Origin: Timaviella obliquedivisa GSE-PSE-MK23-08B
Lineage (GTDB): Bacteria; Cyanobacteriota; Cyanobacteriia; Elainellales; Elainellaceae
Direction of reading: 5' to 3'
Length of the DNA stretch: 64,000 bases
NCBI GenBank assembly: GCA_019358855.1
Contig: JAHHII010000008.1
Location: 124,001-188,000, forward strand
The notes beneath the pieces are model-generated. The model did not search any database, was not told the origin of the DNA, and saw nothing but the letters and a program-made list of their open reading frames with translations. Positions 26,354-36,855 of this stretch are shown here, piece after piece; within the stretch, counting starts at the first letter, position 1; each line of letters opens with the position of its first letter. The position numbers were made by a program, and so were the translations under genes.

Positions 26354-27823
26354 CTAGCATTTTTGTAGTTGTGCTAGAAGCTCTACAATCTCATCGATCG
26401 CCTCTTGAATCTCCTCCACAGGTCGGTCAAATTGGTTAATCAGGATGCTGAATACCAGGGGAGAATAGTCTGGTGGTTCTAAGTAGCCAGACAGCGCGGT
26501 TGAGCCACTGAGAAACCCGGTTTTTCCTTGAAGCTTGCCCGCGACGGGGCTATTGAGAAATCGATTTTGCAACGAGCCAACTCTGCCCGCAACTGCTAAA
26601 GAATTTCGATAGGGTACTGCGTGAGGTGATGCCCCCATCCCTTGGAGAGTCTGTACTAAACTCTCGGGTGTTGCCCAGTTATGACGAGACACCCCAGATC
26701 CATCCCTCAGGTTATAGCCTGCCACATCTACGCCTAACTGAGTTAAGGCTTTTTTCACTGCTTCCACTCCCGCCTCTAAGCTAGAGCTTGCTTGGGGAGA
26801 TCGGGTAATTCCTAAGGTTCGGAGCAGGCTTTCGGCGTAAAGATTATTACTTTCTTGATTGACCTTTGCAATTAGCCCTGGCAGAGATTCAGATTCTACG
26901 GCTGAAATTTCTGTTCCCTGGGCTCCAGTGCGTTCTGTGGTCACAAAAGATTGATTGACCTGAATATTCCACTGGCGCAGGGCTTGCTTAAAACGCTGAA
27001 GAAAATAGCGGGAGGGCTGAGTAATGGCGATCGCTGCTGTTTCTGGCCTTGAGCCGACTCGCAACTGTCCTCGAACATTGAGTTGCGATCGTTCTAGATC
27101 ACGCCCGACTTGCAAAGACTCTTCTGCTGCGGCTGCGACTGTTTTAGAGCGATTACTGATTTGCCAACGAGTTGCTTCCGCTGGGTCATCCCAAACGATT
27201 CGCAAGGGTTGTCCTAAGTTTTGAGGAAAGAAGGTCAAGCCGATCAAATTTTCGTTGAGAATTAAACTGTTGACTGGAGCACCATATCCAGATTGGACAT
27301 CTTCCCATTCCCAAGTGGGATTGGTGGCATCGCCTTGAAAATAACTATCGTCGGCAATCAGTTGGTCGATTTGGGTAATATTGCGATCGCGGATTTGCTT
27401 TGCTAACTGGTTGAGTTGAATATCTGTCAAGCTGGGATCGCCCCGCCCCACAACCCTTAGTATTACTTGATCTGAATGCACTTGGTAAACAGAAGTCCGA
27501 ATGGTGTAGCGATCGCCCAATACTTCCAATGCTGCTGCCGTCGTCAGCAGTTTTAAGTTGGAAGCTGGAATGAAAAATCGATCGGCATCTTGGGCATAAA
27601 GCGTCTCGCGCGCTGCTTCGCAGATGCCGCAAGGGTCGCCTAGCGTTTGCACCAAAATTCCCCAGCGCGATCGCCGAAACTCAGGACGGTTGGTAACTGC
27701 CGAAATCTTATCTGGAAGCTGCGCCGAACAGATGCCTGTCTGAGCCGCAGCAGGCTTTAGCCATAACGTAACAATCAGTGTCGTTAAGCTGAGGAGCCAC
27801 AAGAAAAGTCTGTTTTGCGTCAT
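26354..27823 (-). CDS. dacB: D-alanyl-D-alanine carboxypeptidase/endopeptidase (PBP4, peptidase S13)
   Basis: 489 residues with a signal peptide (LFLWLLSLTTLIVTLWLKPAAA, cut near AAAQ). The penicillin-binding motifs are present: SNLK (SxxK nucleophile), SNN in NQESNNLYAESLLR (SxN), and KTG in LQGKTGFLSGS. These give an intact S13 active site. It trims or cuts peptidoglycan crosslinks in the periplasm. Its start overlaps the stop of the upstream FAD oxidoreductase gene by four bases (ATGA), so the two are translationally coupled; the pairing has no obvious biochemical logic. Confidence 0.92.
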   Translation of the reverse strand: MTQNRLFLWLLSLTTLIVTLWLKPAAAQTGICSAQLPDKISAVTNRPEFRRSRWGILVQTLGDPCGICEAARETLYAQDADRFFIPASNLKLLTTAAALEVLGDRYTIRTSVYQVHSDQVILRVVGRGDPSLTDIQLNQLAKQIRDRNITQIDQLIADDSYFQGDATNPTWEWEDVQSGYGAPVNSLILNENLIGLTFFPQNLGQPLRIVWDDPAEATRWQISNRSKTVAAAAEESLQVGRDLERSQLNVRGQLRVGSRPETAAIAITQPSRYFLQRFKQALRQWNIQVNQSFVTTERTGAQGTEISAVESESLPGLIAKVNQESNNLYAESLLRTLGITRSPQASSSLEAGVEAVKKALTQLGVDVAGYNLRDGSGVSRHNWATPESLVQTLQGMGASPHAVPYRNSLAVAGRVGSLQNRFLNSPVAGKLQGKTGFLSGSTALSGYLEPPDYSPLVFSILINQFDRPVEEIQEAIDEIVELLAQLQKC

Positions 27824-29616
27824 TTTCTTAGATTATCAGAGGACTGCGTCTCCAAATCCTTCAAGTGTTCCACGAGTATCCAATTCCCCGAGCGATTTAG
27901 CCGTCCTCGGACTTTAAGAAGTTGCCCATCACAACATTCTTTTAACTGTTGGTTGACCTCAGGATGAATAGTGACCAAAGCCAATCTTTGTTGCGGTGAA
28001 TCCATTGATACGGTAAGCGTATAGTCTTGGTCAGCGCCACGTTGAAAAATTCCGGTAAAGGTTAAGCTTCCATCGATCGCAACGACTGTCTTAGCAGAAA
28101 ACGTAGTCGGACAATTGCCATCTAATGGATACTTGTCAGGATGGTTGAGATAGTAATCTTGCCAGTGTTGCCAATCTGGATGATGGGAAGACAAGTTGAA
28201 TAGAGGCACCAGCGCAGCAGGAGCGATCGCGTCTGCTAATAGCGCAGCTTGCACCAAATTCACTGGTAACTCCCTTGGCTGACACCCTTTTTCTATACAC
28301 AGGGCTGCCGCCATTCCTGCCGCTTGCCCAATGCCCAAAACAATTGGCTGTAAACGGGTTGCCCCGTTGGCGATATGGGATACTGAAATATTTTTCTCAC
28401 ACACTAATAGCCCATCGGTTTCTGCCGGGATCAAGCATCGATAGGGCAGCGTGAAAGGTGTACCCGTCCAGCGTCCACCCCAACGAATTGACTTGGGCGT
28501 AAGGGGAAAGTCGTAGCCAGGATAGTGATGATCGTTAGCATAGTTGCCAATGGCGATCGCTTCACACCGTTGATGCTCGTTAAGGGGTAAAGCAGCTACA
28601 GTTCCTCCTGCGATCGGCAAAATATCTTGCTCACGGGCGATCGTCAATCCTCTCACCCGCCGACTTTCTCGGTAGTAGGGATGTAAGGCAAAGGCTCCAC
28701 CTCCCAACCCCTCATGCAGAGGAAAAACATGATCTGCCAGTCCATACCGCTGTCCAAGCTGATTTCGTAGAAACCGAGCAAAGCTTTGAGAATGCCAATA
28801 AGCCTCCTGTAAAAACTCTTTCCGTGCTTCCTCTGATTTGACCAGCCGCCCTAAATTCACTCCATAGTCGTTTCCCTGCTGAGGCCAATTCATCATGAAC
28901 TGATGCTCAGGCAATTGCCCATAGCTCAAAAGCTGCTCCCAGCCATACCTAGCCTCAGTTCCCACAAACGCTTCAGGCATATCTACCATTGGAGCAAGAA
29001 TTTCTGGCGATACTGCTCCCCTTCCAAAATCCTGTAACACAACTACCCAAGTCGGAGCTTGAACTGGATACTTCTCAGTCATTGCATTGGCTCGAACTGG
29101 CGCGCTCGGCTCTCCCCACTGCGATCGCCATTCCCACCCCCAACGGTGAGGAACTTCCGCCAGCGCTAACACATCCCCTAGTTCAGTTCCATCTAAAATA
29201 ACCTCTGCCCGGATGAGAAAATCAGCAAACCTTACTGCCGTAATCCTTTCACTTTTCCTCTCTATTTCTAAAGGCGTTTGGTGACTAATCCAACGCAAGT
29301 TCGGTAATGTCTTAACCCAATCGGCAAAAATTTCTGCGCCTATCTTAGGGGAATAGGTAAAGAAACTCACCCAACCATGATCCAGCGGCTGCCGTCGTTG
29401 GAGTTCTTTAATAAATGCACCCCAAATGCCCGTTTGAAATGCCAGTAACTCGTTGCCATCAGGAGCCGAAACCCCCGCCGACGTTAACATTCCCCCTAGC
29501 CAAGAAAATTCGCTAACCAAAATCGTTTGTACGCCGCGCCGCGCCGCTTGCAGTGCAGCAGCAGTGCCACCCGCTCCGCCTCCTACAACCAGGACATCAG
29601 TCTTCAGTTCTTCCAT
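27820..29616 (-). CDS. FAD-dependent oxidoreductase (FAD_oxidored family)
   Basis: The ATG at 29616 starts MEELKTDVLVVGGGAGGTAA, placing the GxGxxG dinucleotide-binding motif where expected; the longer in-frame start at 29643 adds nine residues. About 598 residues. RESRRVRGLTIAREQDIL and GLLVCEKNISVSHIANGATRLQPIVLGIGQAAG are typical of PF12831 proteins that include many uncharacterised flavoenzymes. The C-terminal ~100 residues form a separate beta-rich segment. The substrate is unknown. It lies 28 bases downstream of the DUF3493 gene and overlaps dacB by 4 bases. Confidence 0.86.
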   Translation of the reverse strand: MEELKTDVLVVGGGAGGTAAALQAARRGVQTILVSEFSWLGGMLTSAGVSAPDGNELLAFQTGIWGAFIKELQRRQPLDHGWVSFFTYSPKIGAEIFADWVKTLPNLRWISHQTPLEIERKSERITAVRFADFLIRAEVILDGTELGDVLALAEVPHRWGWEWRSQWGEPSAPVRANAMTEKYPVQAPTWVVVLQDFGRGAVSPEILAPMVDMPEAFVGTEARYGWEQLLSYGQLPEHQFMMNWPQQGNDYGVNLGRLVKSEEARKEFLQEAYWHSQSFARFLRNQLGQRYGLADHVFPLHEGLGGGAFALHPYYRESRRVRGLTIAREQDILPIAGGTVAALPLNEHQRCEAIAIGNYANDHHYPGYDFPLTPKSIRWGGRWTGTPFTLPYRCLIPAETDGLLVCEKNISVSHIANGATRLQPIVLGIGQAAGMAAALCIEKGCQPRELPVNLVQAALLADAIAPAALVPLFNLSSHHPDWQHWQDYYLNHPDKYPLDGNCPTTFSAKTVVAIDGSLTFTGIFQRGADQDYTLTVSMDSPQQRLALVTIHPEVNQQLKECCDGQLLKVRGRLNRSGNWILVEHLKDLETQSSDNLRK

Positions 29617-29644
29617 AACTTTAAAGATGCGAGTTCCTTTCACC

Positions 29645-29941
29645 TTAAGGCTTACGTTCTGCCCGCTGCTCCCAGCGAAATAATGCCACCATTAAGGCAA
29701 CAATCCCCATCTGGAAGGCAAAATTGGGCAGAGCGTTACCAATATCTCGTCCTGCAATTAATTGGGTGAGGAACACAACTCCCCCGATCGCCCCTGATGC
29801 ACCACAAGCAAAATAAACAAATTTTCTCAGCCCACGATAAGGAGCTTTTGCCTCTGCTTGAAGCTGGGCATAGAGTTGAGGGTCGAGCTTTCGTGGGTTT
29901 TCAGGACTTTTTGAAGCGTTTTGAGTCGAAAGATCAGGCAT
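29645..29941 (-). CDS. DUF3493 family membrane protein (LPA1/Rep27-like)
   Basis: 98 residues with two probable membrane spans (FVYFACGASGAIGGVVFLTQLI and FAFQMGIVALMVALF). The segment AEAKAPYRGLRKFVYFA is the hallmark of DUF3493. Plant and algal relatives (LPA1, REP27) help in photosystem II D1 assembly or repair, which suggests but does not show a photosystem role here. It sits 30 bases after the kinase gene and 28 before the oxidoreductase. Confidence 0.85.
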   Translation of the reverse strand: MPDLSTQNASKSPENPRKLDPQLYAQLQAEAKAPYRGLRKFVYFACGASGAIGGVVFLTQLIAGRDIGNALPNFAFQMGIVALMVALFRWEQRAERKP

Positions 29942-29971
29942 GGGTTTTAGGGAAGCAGGACTATCAAAAAC

Positions 29972-31585
29972 TTACCACAATCCTCGTTTGCCGTTAGGGT
30001 GAACCGTTGCCCAATTGGTTCGTGCCAGTGTCAGTTGTTCTGCTGAAACTTTTGCTCCTGTTAAATCTGCTCCACAAAGGTTAGCCCCGCGCAAATTGGC
30101 ATTGCTGAGATAGGAGTAGCTCAGGTCTGCTCCCCGCAAATCGGCACCTTCTAAATCAGCGTGGCTCAGGTAGGCTCTCGACAAATTTGCGTTTTTAACG
30201 CTGGCTTGGCTCAAACTGGCTCTACCAAAGTCAGCATTGAATAGGTTAGCGCCTTGTAAATTAATTTTATAAAGTTTTGCCTGGTGAAAATTGGCTCCAG
30301 ACAAATCCGTCTTAGCTAAATTTAGCAAGCTCAAATCATGAGAATTAAAATCTCGCTTGCCTTTGGCATACGCTTCTAACAAAGCGGCGGCTGTTAGGTT
30401 AGGAATTTTAGTTGAAGTCTTGCTTGTTGTTTGCTCATCCGTTCTTTCTGAGGATGGAATAGCGGCGATCGCCTGTTGCATGACTGGATGGCGCGATACT
30501 CCAGTTTGTAAACTTGTTGCTTCAGAGTGGCTCTTGGCATGACGGGCGCGAATAGCAGCAGCCATGCGAGCAGAGGGAGAGGATGAAGCAGAAGACGTTG
30601 AATCATTGCGATCGATCGTGGAATGGGTATTGTGACGTGGGGTTCGCCCTGCCTGATTTGCCATACCCTTTGCCAAACTATCCATGTAAGGTTCTAATTC
30701 CAGTGCCCTCAGTACTTCAGTTGCATTCTGGTAGCGATGACGAACAGACACCTCCAGCATCTTTTTGAGAACTTCTGCCAGGTGGTCGCTGATGTGTACC
30801 AAATCTCGCCAGACCAATTCTCCGCTAGCAGGGTCGTACGCCATATCTTTGGGTGACTTAGTGGTGAGCAGATAGAGACAAGTAACTCCTAGTGCATAAA
30901 TGTCACTGGCATAGACAGGACGCATTGCCATTTGCTCGGGAGGTGCATAGCCGGGTGTTCCAATAGCGTATGCCGTCAGTGCGGTTTGTTCAGAAGCTGT
31001 AGACAGGACAGGACTAACCTGATCTTTTACAGCGCCGAAGTCAATTAGAACTAACTTTTTATCTTGAGAACGCCGAATAATGTTGGCGGGTTTGAGATCA
31101 CGATGAATCACCTGCTGGCTGTGAACGTATTGCATCAGCGGCAAAATTTCGCTGAGGAACTGTTTGATCCCAGATTCATTGAAAGCCCCCGATCGCTTGA
31201 CCTCTTGCTGTAGCGTCGAGCCACTGACATATTCTTGAACCAGATAAAACTCTCGATTTACCTCAAAATAATCTAACAGGCGCGGAATTTGAGGATGGTT
31301 CCCAATTTTTCCTAAAGTCTTGGCTTCCCGCTGAAATAAATCTCGCGCCATTTGTAAGACGTGATAAGAAGTCGTTACGGGTCGCAATTGCTTAATTACG
31401 CAGTAAGGAGAACCGGGTAAAGATTCATCCTTTGCTACAAAGGTGGCTCCAAAACCACCTTGCCCTAATGCCTGAAGAACACGATAGCGATCGCGCATTA
31501 AAAGATTGGTTCCACAAGCTGCACATTGGTCAACAGTATTAGAATTCTCGGGATTAGGACAGGCAGGATTTAAGCAGTAGCTCAT
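29972..31585 (-). CDS. serine/threonine protein kinase with zinc-ribbon-like N-terminus and pentapeptide repeats (SpkB-like)
   Basis: 537 residues. The N-terminus CLNPACPNPENSNTVDQCAACG has four cysteines in a zinc-ribbon arrangement. A Hanks kinase domain follows (about 33-290) with the glycine loop LGQGGFGATFVA, catalytic HRDLKPANI, and DFGAVKD. A linker leads to pentapeptide repeats of the A(N/D)Lxx type from about 430 to 510 (ANLSRAYLSHADLEGADLRG). The same architecture occurs in Synechocystis SpkB. It probably senses redox or stress through the cysteines, by analogy. It heads a minus-strand run with DUF3493, the FAD oxidoreductase and dacB. Confidence 0.9.
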   Translation of the reverse strand: MSYCLNPACPNPENSNTVDQCAACGTNLLMRDRYRVLQALGQGGFGATFVAKDESLPGSPYCVIKQLRPVTTSYHVLQMARDLFQREAKTLGKIGNHPQIPRLLDYFEVNREFYLVQEYVSGSTLQQEVKRSGAFNESGIKQFLSEILPLMQYVHSQQVIHRDLKPANIIRRSQDKKLVLIDFGAVKDQVSPVLSTASEQTALTAYAIGTPGYAPPEQMAMRPVYASDIYALGVTCLYLLTTKSPKDMAYDPASGELVWRDLVHISDHLAEVLKKMLEVSVRHRYQNATEVLRALELEPYMDSLAKGMANQAGRTPRHNTHSTIDRNDSTSSASSSPSARMAAAIRARHAKSHSEATSLQTGVSRHPVMQQAIAAIPSSERTDEQTTSKTSTKIPNLTAAALLEAYAKGKRDFNSHDLSLLNLAKTDLSGANFHQAKLYKINLQGANLFNADFGRASLSQASVKNANLSRAYLSHADLEGADLRGADLSYSYLSNANLRGANLCGADLTGAKVSAEQLTLARTNWATVHPNGKRGLW

Positions 31586-31976
31586 GCAGCATCACTCGCT
31601 TGATAAATTGCCAGGTATCGCCATCTTTACAGCAGATCTGACACCCTTCAGCTTTCTTACTATTCCCTGGCTAGATGGATAGAAGCTCAGTTTGATCAGG
31701 CAATCTATTTGAAGAGTTGCTGAAGAACCCGATAGTTTCACGAGAGTTTCTGTGTGAGTAACTCGTACATTATTCTTATCTAAGCAACTGAAGTAAGTAA
31801 TTATACTCCTAGAAATCAATGTTCTGTGTTTCGAGCAACATAATTGTGCCTAGCCGTACTCTCTCAAGAATGAGAAGTGCTAATGAATGACCGATTAGCC
31901 CTGTCTGTATTTAACTTTAAGCCTAAAATTTCTTAGAACCCTGACATCCTAGGGAGAGCCACACTCTAAGGGCACA
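31586..31976. other. intergenic region, 391 bp, no gene seen
   Basis: This stretch lies between the rsgA stop (minus strand) and the kinase start (minus strand). It should hold the kinase promoter on the left-going strand. A 75-codon minus-strand frame at 31592-31819 shows no recognisable features. No hairpin with a U-run was found after rsgA. Confidence 0.4.
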
Positions 31977-33077
31977 TCAATCACTTTCTGTTAAGGATTC
32001 TTCGATGTCGTGACAGAGATCTCGAAGCGTTTGTTTTTGGGTTCGACGAGAGGGCTGACGATATTTTTTAGTCGCCAACTTAGGTTCAACTTGCAGTTGA
32101 TTTTCTCCTTTGTTATTCATTAATTTTGTGCTTTCCTCGTCTTCGCTAGAGTGATTAAGGGTTTCCTGATAAACTATTGTTTCCTCTAAAAATGTTAAAT
32201 AGTCGTCGTATCTCTCCCACATTCCTCTAACAACACAGTTAGGTTCGGTACGGTGCAAACAATTGCTAAACTGGCAGGAGTTTCCCATTAACTGTTGGCG
32301 TGCTTCAGGAAAATACTGTGCTAACTCGGTGGGTGTACAGTTTAAATCTGGCTGGTTAAAACCAGGGCTGTCGGCTAGTAAACCGCCCCCGGGCAGACGA
32401 AATAGCTCGACATGACGGGTAGTATGTCGTCCTCGACCCAGTTTGCCAGAAACTGAGTTAACCCTCAAATCAATAGCGGGAATAAGTCGATTAATTAAAC
32501 TAGATTTGCCAACCCCAGAAGGGCCAGAAACGATCGTAATAGTATTGGCTAATTGTTGTTGTAGGACAGTTAAATTGCTGCTTTCCTGAAGGCTAATAAT
32601 AACTGGATCGTAGCCCCATTGATGAAGGCGATCGCACCATTTCTGCCGCATCTCTGGCGTTACTAAATCACTCTTATTCAAACAAAGACTTACCGACAAA
32701 CCCGTAGACTCAGCCTTAACTAAAAAGCGACTGAGTTGGAACGGATCTAAATTTGGTTCCGCAAGCGCAAATACCAGCAAGATTCGGTTGGCGTTGGCAA
32801 CGGGTGGACGATCCATTTGAGTTTGGCGAGGTTCTACATCAGAAATTGCGCCTCGTCGGTCTACCCAATCTGGTTCTGCAACAGCTACGCGATCGCCTAC
32901 CATAACCTGCTGCCCAATTTTTTTTAACCGCGATCGGCGGGTACAAAGTAAGTAATCAACTTCCCCTGCTTCTTCTGGAATAAAAGCATCCAGCCTCACT
33001 CGATAGTAATTGGCTTGAACAGCAACAACAGTTCCAACTGGAGCAGGGACAACTTGGGAATTGTTGCCCATACTCAT
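31977..33077 (-). CDS. rsgA: ribosome small subunit-dependent GTPase A
   Basis: 366 residues. It is a circularly permuted GTPase: G4 (LNKSDLV) comes before G1 (GPSGVGKSSLINRL) and G3 (DSPGF). An N-terminal OB-fold (VVAVQANYYRVRLD) and a C-terminal zinc-binding region (CQFSNCLHRTEPNCVV) are in place. The protein helps mature the 30S subunit. It ends in a lysine/arginine-rich tail of about 60 residues, longer than usual. Its ATG overlaps the stop of the TusA-like gene (ATGA), so translation is coupled. Confidence 0.94.
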   Translation of the reverse strand: MSMGNNSQVVPAPVGTVVAVQANYYRVRLDAFIPEEAGEVDYLLCTRRSRLKKIGQQVMVGDRVAVAEPDWVDRRGAISDVEPRQTQMDRPPVANANRILLVFALAEPNLDPFQLSRFLVKAESTGLSVSLCLNKSDLVTPEMRQKWCDRLHQWGYDPVIISLQESSNLTVLQQQLANTITIVSGPSGVGKSSLINRLIPAIDLRVNSVSGKLGRGRHTTRHVELFRLPGGGLLADSPGFNQPDLNCTPTELAQYFPEARQQLMGNSCQFSNCLHRTEPNCVVRGMWERYDDYLTFLEETIVYQETLNHSSEDEESTKLMNNKGENQLQVEPKLATKKYRQPSRRTQKQTLRDLCHDIEESLTESD

Positions 33078-33334
33078 AGTTCAGGCTCGTCTATCTGATA
33101 GGGACGACGAATCTTGAGGGTGAAAAAGTCAGTGCGCTCCTCAATTTGCTCGATTCCATAACCTTCCATTTTGAGGCTGTCTGGGACTTGCTCCATGGGT
33201 TCTCCTGCATCCAACCAAACCTCCAGAAGAGAACCAGGAGCCATCTTTTCTAGACGAAGTTTGGTACGAACAAAGTTAATGGGGCAGGGAGTTCCCCGGA
33301 GGTCGAGTTGAGCGTCAGGTATTAAATGGCTCAT
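33074..33334 (-). CDS. TusA/SirA-like sulfurtransferase family protein
   Basis: 86 residues with the family motif [20 protein letters not shown], whose single cysteine in the CP motif carries persulfide in TusA. The typical C-terminal beta strand follows. In cyanobacteria this small gene often follows dnaJ, as it does here, and its start overlaps the dnaJ stop by four bases. Its job in cyanobacteria is not established; tRNA thiolation or cofactor sulfur transfer is possible. Confidence 0.88.
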   Translation of the reverse strand: MSHLIPDAQLDLRGTPCPINFVRTKLRLEKMAPGSLLEVWLDAGEPMEQVPDSLKMEGYGIEQIEERTDFFTLKIRRPYQIDEPEL

Positions 33335-34461
33335 CCTCGAAAGAGTCCTCCAAATAATCCACCACTTTTGCTGAGGCGATCGCCCCGAATTTTTGCCAAT
33401 TTTTCCAATAGTTCTTTTTCTTCGGCACTAATTTTAGTAGGAATGTCAATCGCAACGGTGATCAAGTGATCACCCCGACTCACAGGGTTGCCCAAACGGG
33501 GAACACCACGATTCTCCAGGGTAATGGTGGTATTGGGCTGAGTTCCGGGCGCGATCGTAACTTCCGCAGGACCATCTACAGTTTCAACTTCAATGCGATC
33601 GCCCAAAATTGCCTGCAAATAACTGAGCTTAATTTTAGAGAGAATATTGATGCCATCTCGCTGAAACTCGGCATCTTCGTTTACGAATAAGTAGACATAC
33701 AAATCCCCAGGCGGACCGCTGCGTTGCCCAGTATCTCCCTCACTGGAAACTCGGAGGCGTGTGCCATTGTCGACCCCAGCAGGGATCGTAATCTTTAGCT
33801 TCTTCGCCTCTTGCTTCTGTCCGCTGCCGCCACACACATCACACTTGTCTTCGATCATTTGCCCTGTGCCGTTGCAGGTGGGGCAAACAGAAACTTGAGT
33901 AAAACTGCCAAAAGGAGTGCGGGTGGCGCGGCGCACTTGCCCAGCCCCAGTACAAGTTGAGCAAACTCGTGGCTGAGTGCCAGGTTTCGCACCCGAGCCG
34001 CTGCAAGTGGTACAAGTCTCTAAGTGGCTGATCCGAATTTCTTTTTCGCCGCCAAAGATTGCTTCTCGAAAATCTAGTTTAAGGTCAAGGCGTAAGTCAT
34101 CGCCTCGGGTCGGTCCACCCCGTCTGCGCCCAGGTTGTTGCTGCTGACCCGCGCCACCTGAGAAGCCGCTGAAGAAGCTCTCGAAAATATCTGCAAAGCC
34201 GCCCAGGTCACTAAAGTCTTGGTAGCCAGCACTCGCAGCAGAACCTACCCCAGCTTCACCAAAACGATCGTAACGCGATCGCGTTTCGGGTTCAGAAAGG
34301 ACTTCGTAAGCTCGATTAATTTCTTTAAAGCGCTCCTCGGCACCTGCGTCTTTGTTGACATCAGGATGATATTTACGAGCGAGCCGTCTGTAAGCGCGTT
34401 TCAGTTCCTCTTTGTCTGCGTTGCGCTGAACGCCAAGGAGTTCGTAGTAATCACCTGCCAT
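33331..34461 (-). CDS. dnaJ: chaperone DnaJ (type I, Hsp40)
   Basis: 376 residues with full type I architecture. The J domain carries the HPD triad (KYHPDVN) needed to stimulate DnaK ATPase. A Gly/Phe/Gln-rich linker follows (around 70-120). Four CxxCxGxG zinc-finger repeats are present ([32 protein letters not shown]), then the C-terminal substrate-binding domain. It lies downstream of dnaK with a 217-base gap holding a strong stem-loop. Confidence 0.96.
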   Translation of the reverse strand: MAGDYYELLGVQRNADKEELKRAYRRLARKYHPDVNKDAGAEERFKEINRAYEVLSEPETRSRYDRFGEAGVGSAASAGYQDFSDLGGFADIFESFFSGFSGGAGQQQQPGRRRGGPTRGDDLRLDLKLDFREAIFGGEKEIRISHLETCTTCSGSGAKPGTQPRVCSTCTGAGQVRRATRTPFGSFTQVSVCPTCNGTGQMIEDKCDVCGGSGQKQEAKKLKITIPAGVDNGTRLRVSSEGDTGQRSGPPGDLYVYLFVNEDAEFQRDGINILSKIKLSYLQAILGDRIEVETVDGPAEVTIAPGTQPNTTITLENRGVPRLGNPVSRGDHLITVAIDIPTKISAEEKELLEKLAKIRGDRLSKSGGLFGGLFRG

Positions 34462-34629
34462 AGAGCGTTGCTAAATAAGGGGGATGAAGAAGTTGAAAGT
34501 GGAGATTTGCTTTGCGCCATGATAGCTCATGGCTCACAATTTCCACCCACTCCATCCTAAACTAATCAGACAGGGAACGGCTGTCCATTTAAACATGCCA
34601 TTTTTTAAGACAAGATGAATGGGGGGAAC

Positions 34630-34661
34630 AGGCTTGAGCTTACTCCCTCTAAGTCAAGCCT
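34630..34661 (-). terminator. stem-loop between dnaK and dnaJ
   Basis: AGGCTTGA (34630-34637) pairs with TCAAGCCT (34654-34661); inside it CTTA (34639-34642) pairs with TAAG (34650-34653), leaving a 7-base loop. It is 17 bases past the dnaK stop. There is no immediate U-run on the minus strand, so it may be a partial terminator or a stabilising/processing element that lowers dnaJ expression relative to dnaK. Confidence 0.5.
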
Positions 34662-34678
34662 GATAAGACTCTCTCAGC

Positions 34679-36649
34679 TTAATCAACGGCTTCATAATCA
34701 GCTGTGATCGTTTCGTCGTTTGCGAAGTCGTTGTCGTAATCATTAGAACTCTTGCATGCATCTGTATCGCTTGCCCAAGGAGCCGCCGCTGCATAGGCAT
34801 ATTCTCCTTCGCTGCGACTATTGCCCAAGCTAGGTTCTGCTGCCTGTTGATAGACAGCTTCGCCCAGTGTGTATAAAGTCTGCTGAAGTGCGTCTAGACA
34901 CTGTTTCATCTCTTCCACGGTCACAGAACGGCTTGCCAGAGCTACTCGTAAATCAGAGACGCGATCTGCTGCCGATCGCTTGAGATCGTCGGTGATGAAG
35001 TCAGCGCTGTCTCGTAAAGTTGATTCGTAGCTGTAGAACAAGCTATCTGCCTGGTTGCGCAGCGTTACAAGCTGTCTACGTTGATCGTCATCTTCAGCGT
35101 AAAGCTCTGCCTCTTGGCGCATTCGCTCGACCTCGGCTTCACTCAATCCGCCAGTGTTGCTAATCGTGATGCCTTGCTCGCGTCCTGTGCCTTTGTCGCG
35201 GGCTGCAACCTGCAAGATACCGTTTGCGTCAATTTCAAAAGACACCTCAATTTGGGGAACGCCTCTAGGTGCAGATGGGATGCCTGTTAGCTGGAACTTC
35301 CCAAGGCTCTTATTATCTCTTGCCAGTGCCCGTTCGCCTTGCAGTGCATGAACTTCAACAGAGGTTTGACCGTCTGTGGCAGTAGAGAAAGTTTGGGTTT
35401 TGCTGCTGGGAATCGTGGTGTTGCGCTCAATAACTTTAGTGAAAACTTCACCTAAGGTTTCGATACCCAAGGATAAAGGAGTCACGTCTAGCAGGAGCAG
35501 ATCCTTGACTTCGCCGCCCAGTACGCCTGCTTGAATGGCCGCACCCAATGCTACGGCTTCGTCAGGGTTGACAGAGCGATCGGGCATTTTGCCGCCAAAG
35601 TGCTTTTGAATTGCCTCTTGAACAGCTGGGGTACGAGTTGAGCCGCCAACGAGGATAATGCGATCGATTTGATCGGGAGAGAGATCGCAGTCTTTCAAAG
35701 CCTGGGTAACCGGGTCGATGGTTGCCTGGACTAAGGGCGCGACTAACTCTTCAAAATGGGCACGGGTCAGCTCCATTTCTAGATGCTTCGGGCCTGTCTC
35801 ATCTGCCGTGATAAATGGCAAATTGACAGTCGTCGTCAGCATTGTAGAGAGTTCAATCTTTGCCTTTTCGGCAGCTTCTCTCAGACGCTGAAGCGCCATT
35901 TTGTCAGTCAAAAGGTCAATTTGTTCTTGCTGCTGAAACTTCTGTCTCATCCACTCAACTAAGAGGCTATCGAAGTCATCACCGCCTAAACGATTGTTGC
36001 CAGAGGTGGCTTTGACTTCAAAAACGCCATCGCCTAACTGCAGCACAGAGACATCGAACGTACCGCCGCCCAAGTCAAAGACTAAGACAGTTTGATCTTG
36101 GTGCTGCTTCTCTAATCCATAGGATAGGGCGGCGGCAGTCGGCTCGTTAATGATGCGCAGGACTTCTAGCCCTGCAATAGTTCCAGCGTCTTTGGTGGCT
36201 TGGCGCTGGGCATCAGTAAAGTATGCCGGAACGGTAATTACAGCTTGATTAACTGTTTCGCCTAAGTAGTTTTCAGCATCCTGCTTCAATTTTTGCAGGA
36301 TCATGGCGGAGACTTCTTGGGGGGTGTAGGCGTTGCTTCTAATTTGCACGTCTACTGTTTCATCGCGCCCTTTGACACAGACGTAGGGAACCCGACACCG
36401 CTCTTGTTCGGTATCATTCCAGCGGCGACCAATAAATCGCTTAATGCTAAAAACTGTGTTTTCGGCGTTGGTAACGGCTTGCCGTTTGGCAAGTTGCCCC
36501 ACGAGCCTTTCGCCTGTTTTGCCAAACCCCACAATGCTGGGCGTGGTTCGCCCTCCTTCAGAGTTAGAGATTACAACAGGCTTACCGCCCTCAAGAACGG
36601 CTACACAACAGTTGGTTGTGCCCAGGTCAATGCCAATGACTTTTCCCAT
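34679..36649 (-). CDS. dnaK: molecular chaperone DnaK (Hsp70)
   Basis: 656 residues from the ATG at 36649 ([20 protein letters not shown]); an in-frame start at 36688 adds 13 residues that are not conserved. The ATPase domain contains [12 protein letters not shown] and [10 protein letters not shown], and the interdomain linker is [16 protein letters not shown]. The substrate-binding domain is complete. The C-terminus is acidic (ending DYEAVD), as in many Hsp70s. It works with GrpE and DnaJ, both in the same run. Cyanobacteria have several DnaK paralogs; the grpE-dnaJ context suggests the general stress-related copy. Confidence 0.97.
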   Translation of the reverse strand: MGKVIGIDLGTTNCCVAVLEGGKPVVISNSEGGRTTPSIVGFGKTGERLVGQLAKRQAVTNAENTVFSIKRFIGRRWNDTEQERCRVPYVCVKGRDETVDVQIRSNAYTPQEVSAMILQKLKQDAENYLGETVNQAVITVPAYFTDAQRQATKDAGTIAGLEVLRIINEPTAAALSYGLEKQHQDQTVLVFDLGGGTFDVSVLQLGDGVFEVKATSGNNRLGGDDFDSLLVEWMRQKFQQQEQIDLLTDKMALQRLREAAEKAKIELSTMLTTTVNLPFITADETGPKHLEMELTRAHFEELVAPLVQATIDPVTQALKDCDLSPDQIDRIILVGGSTRTPAVQEAIQKHFGGKMPDRSVNPDEAVALGAAIQAGVLGGEVKDLLLLDVTPLSLGIETLGEVFTKVIERNTTIPSSKTQTFSTATDGQTSVEVHALQGERALARDNKSLGKFQLTGIPSAPRGVPQIEVSFEIDANGILQVAARDKGTGREQGITISNTGGLSEAEVERMRQEAELYAEDDDQRRQLVTLRNQADSLFYSYESTLRDSADFITDDLKRSAADRVSDLRVALASRSVTVEEMKQCLDALQQTLYTLGEAVYQQAAEPSLGNSRSEGEYAYAAAAPWASDTDACKSSNDYDNDFANDETITADYEAVD

Positions 36650-36855
36650 AATTTGCGTTCGTGTCTGTGTTCGAGTGAATGAGCGCACAACTGAGAGTAC
36701 GGCTCAATAGAACCCATTTCATCCTTGCTGAAGTATTCCTCAATCTATGGGAAATACGATCAAGGACACTCGAAAAACTTTGTAACGAATGCATGACCCT
36801 TGCAGAGACTAGTAATCGCCGCAGATTAGAAAAGCATTGGCATTTTAGGAATAAA

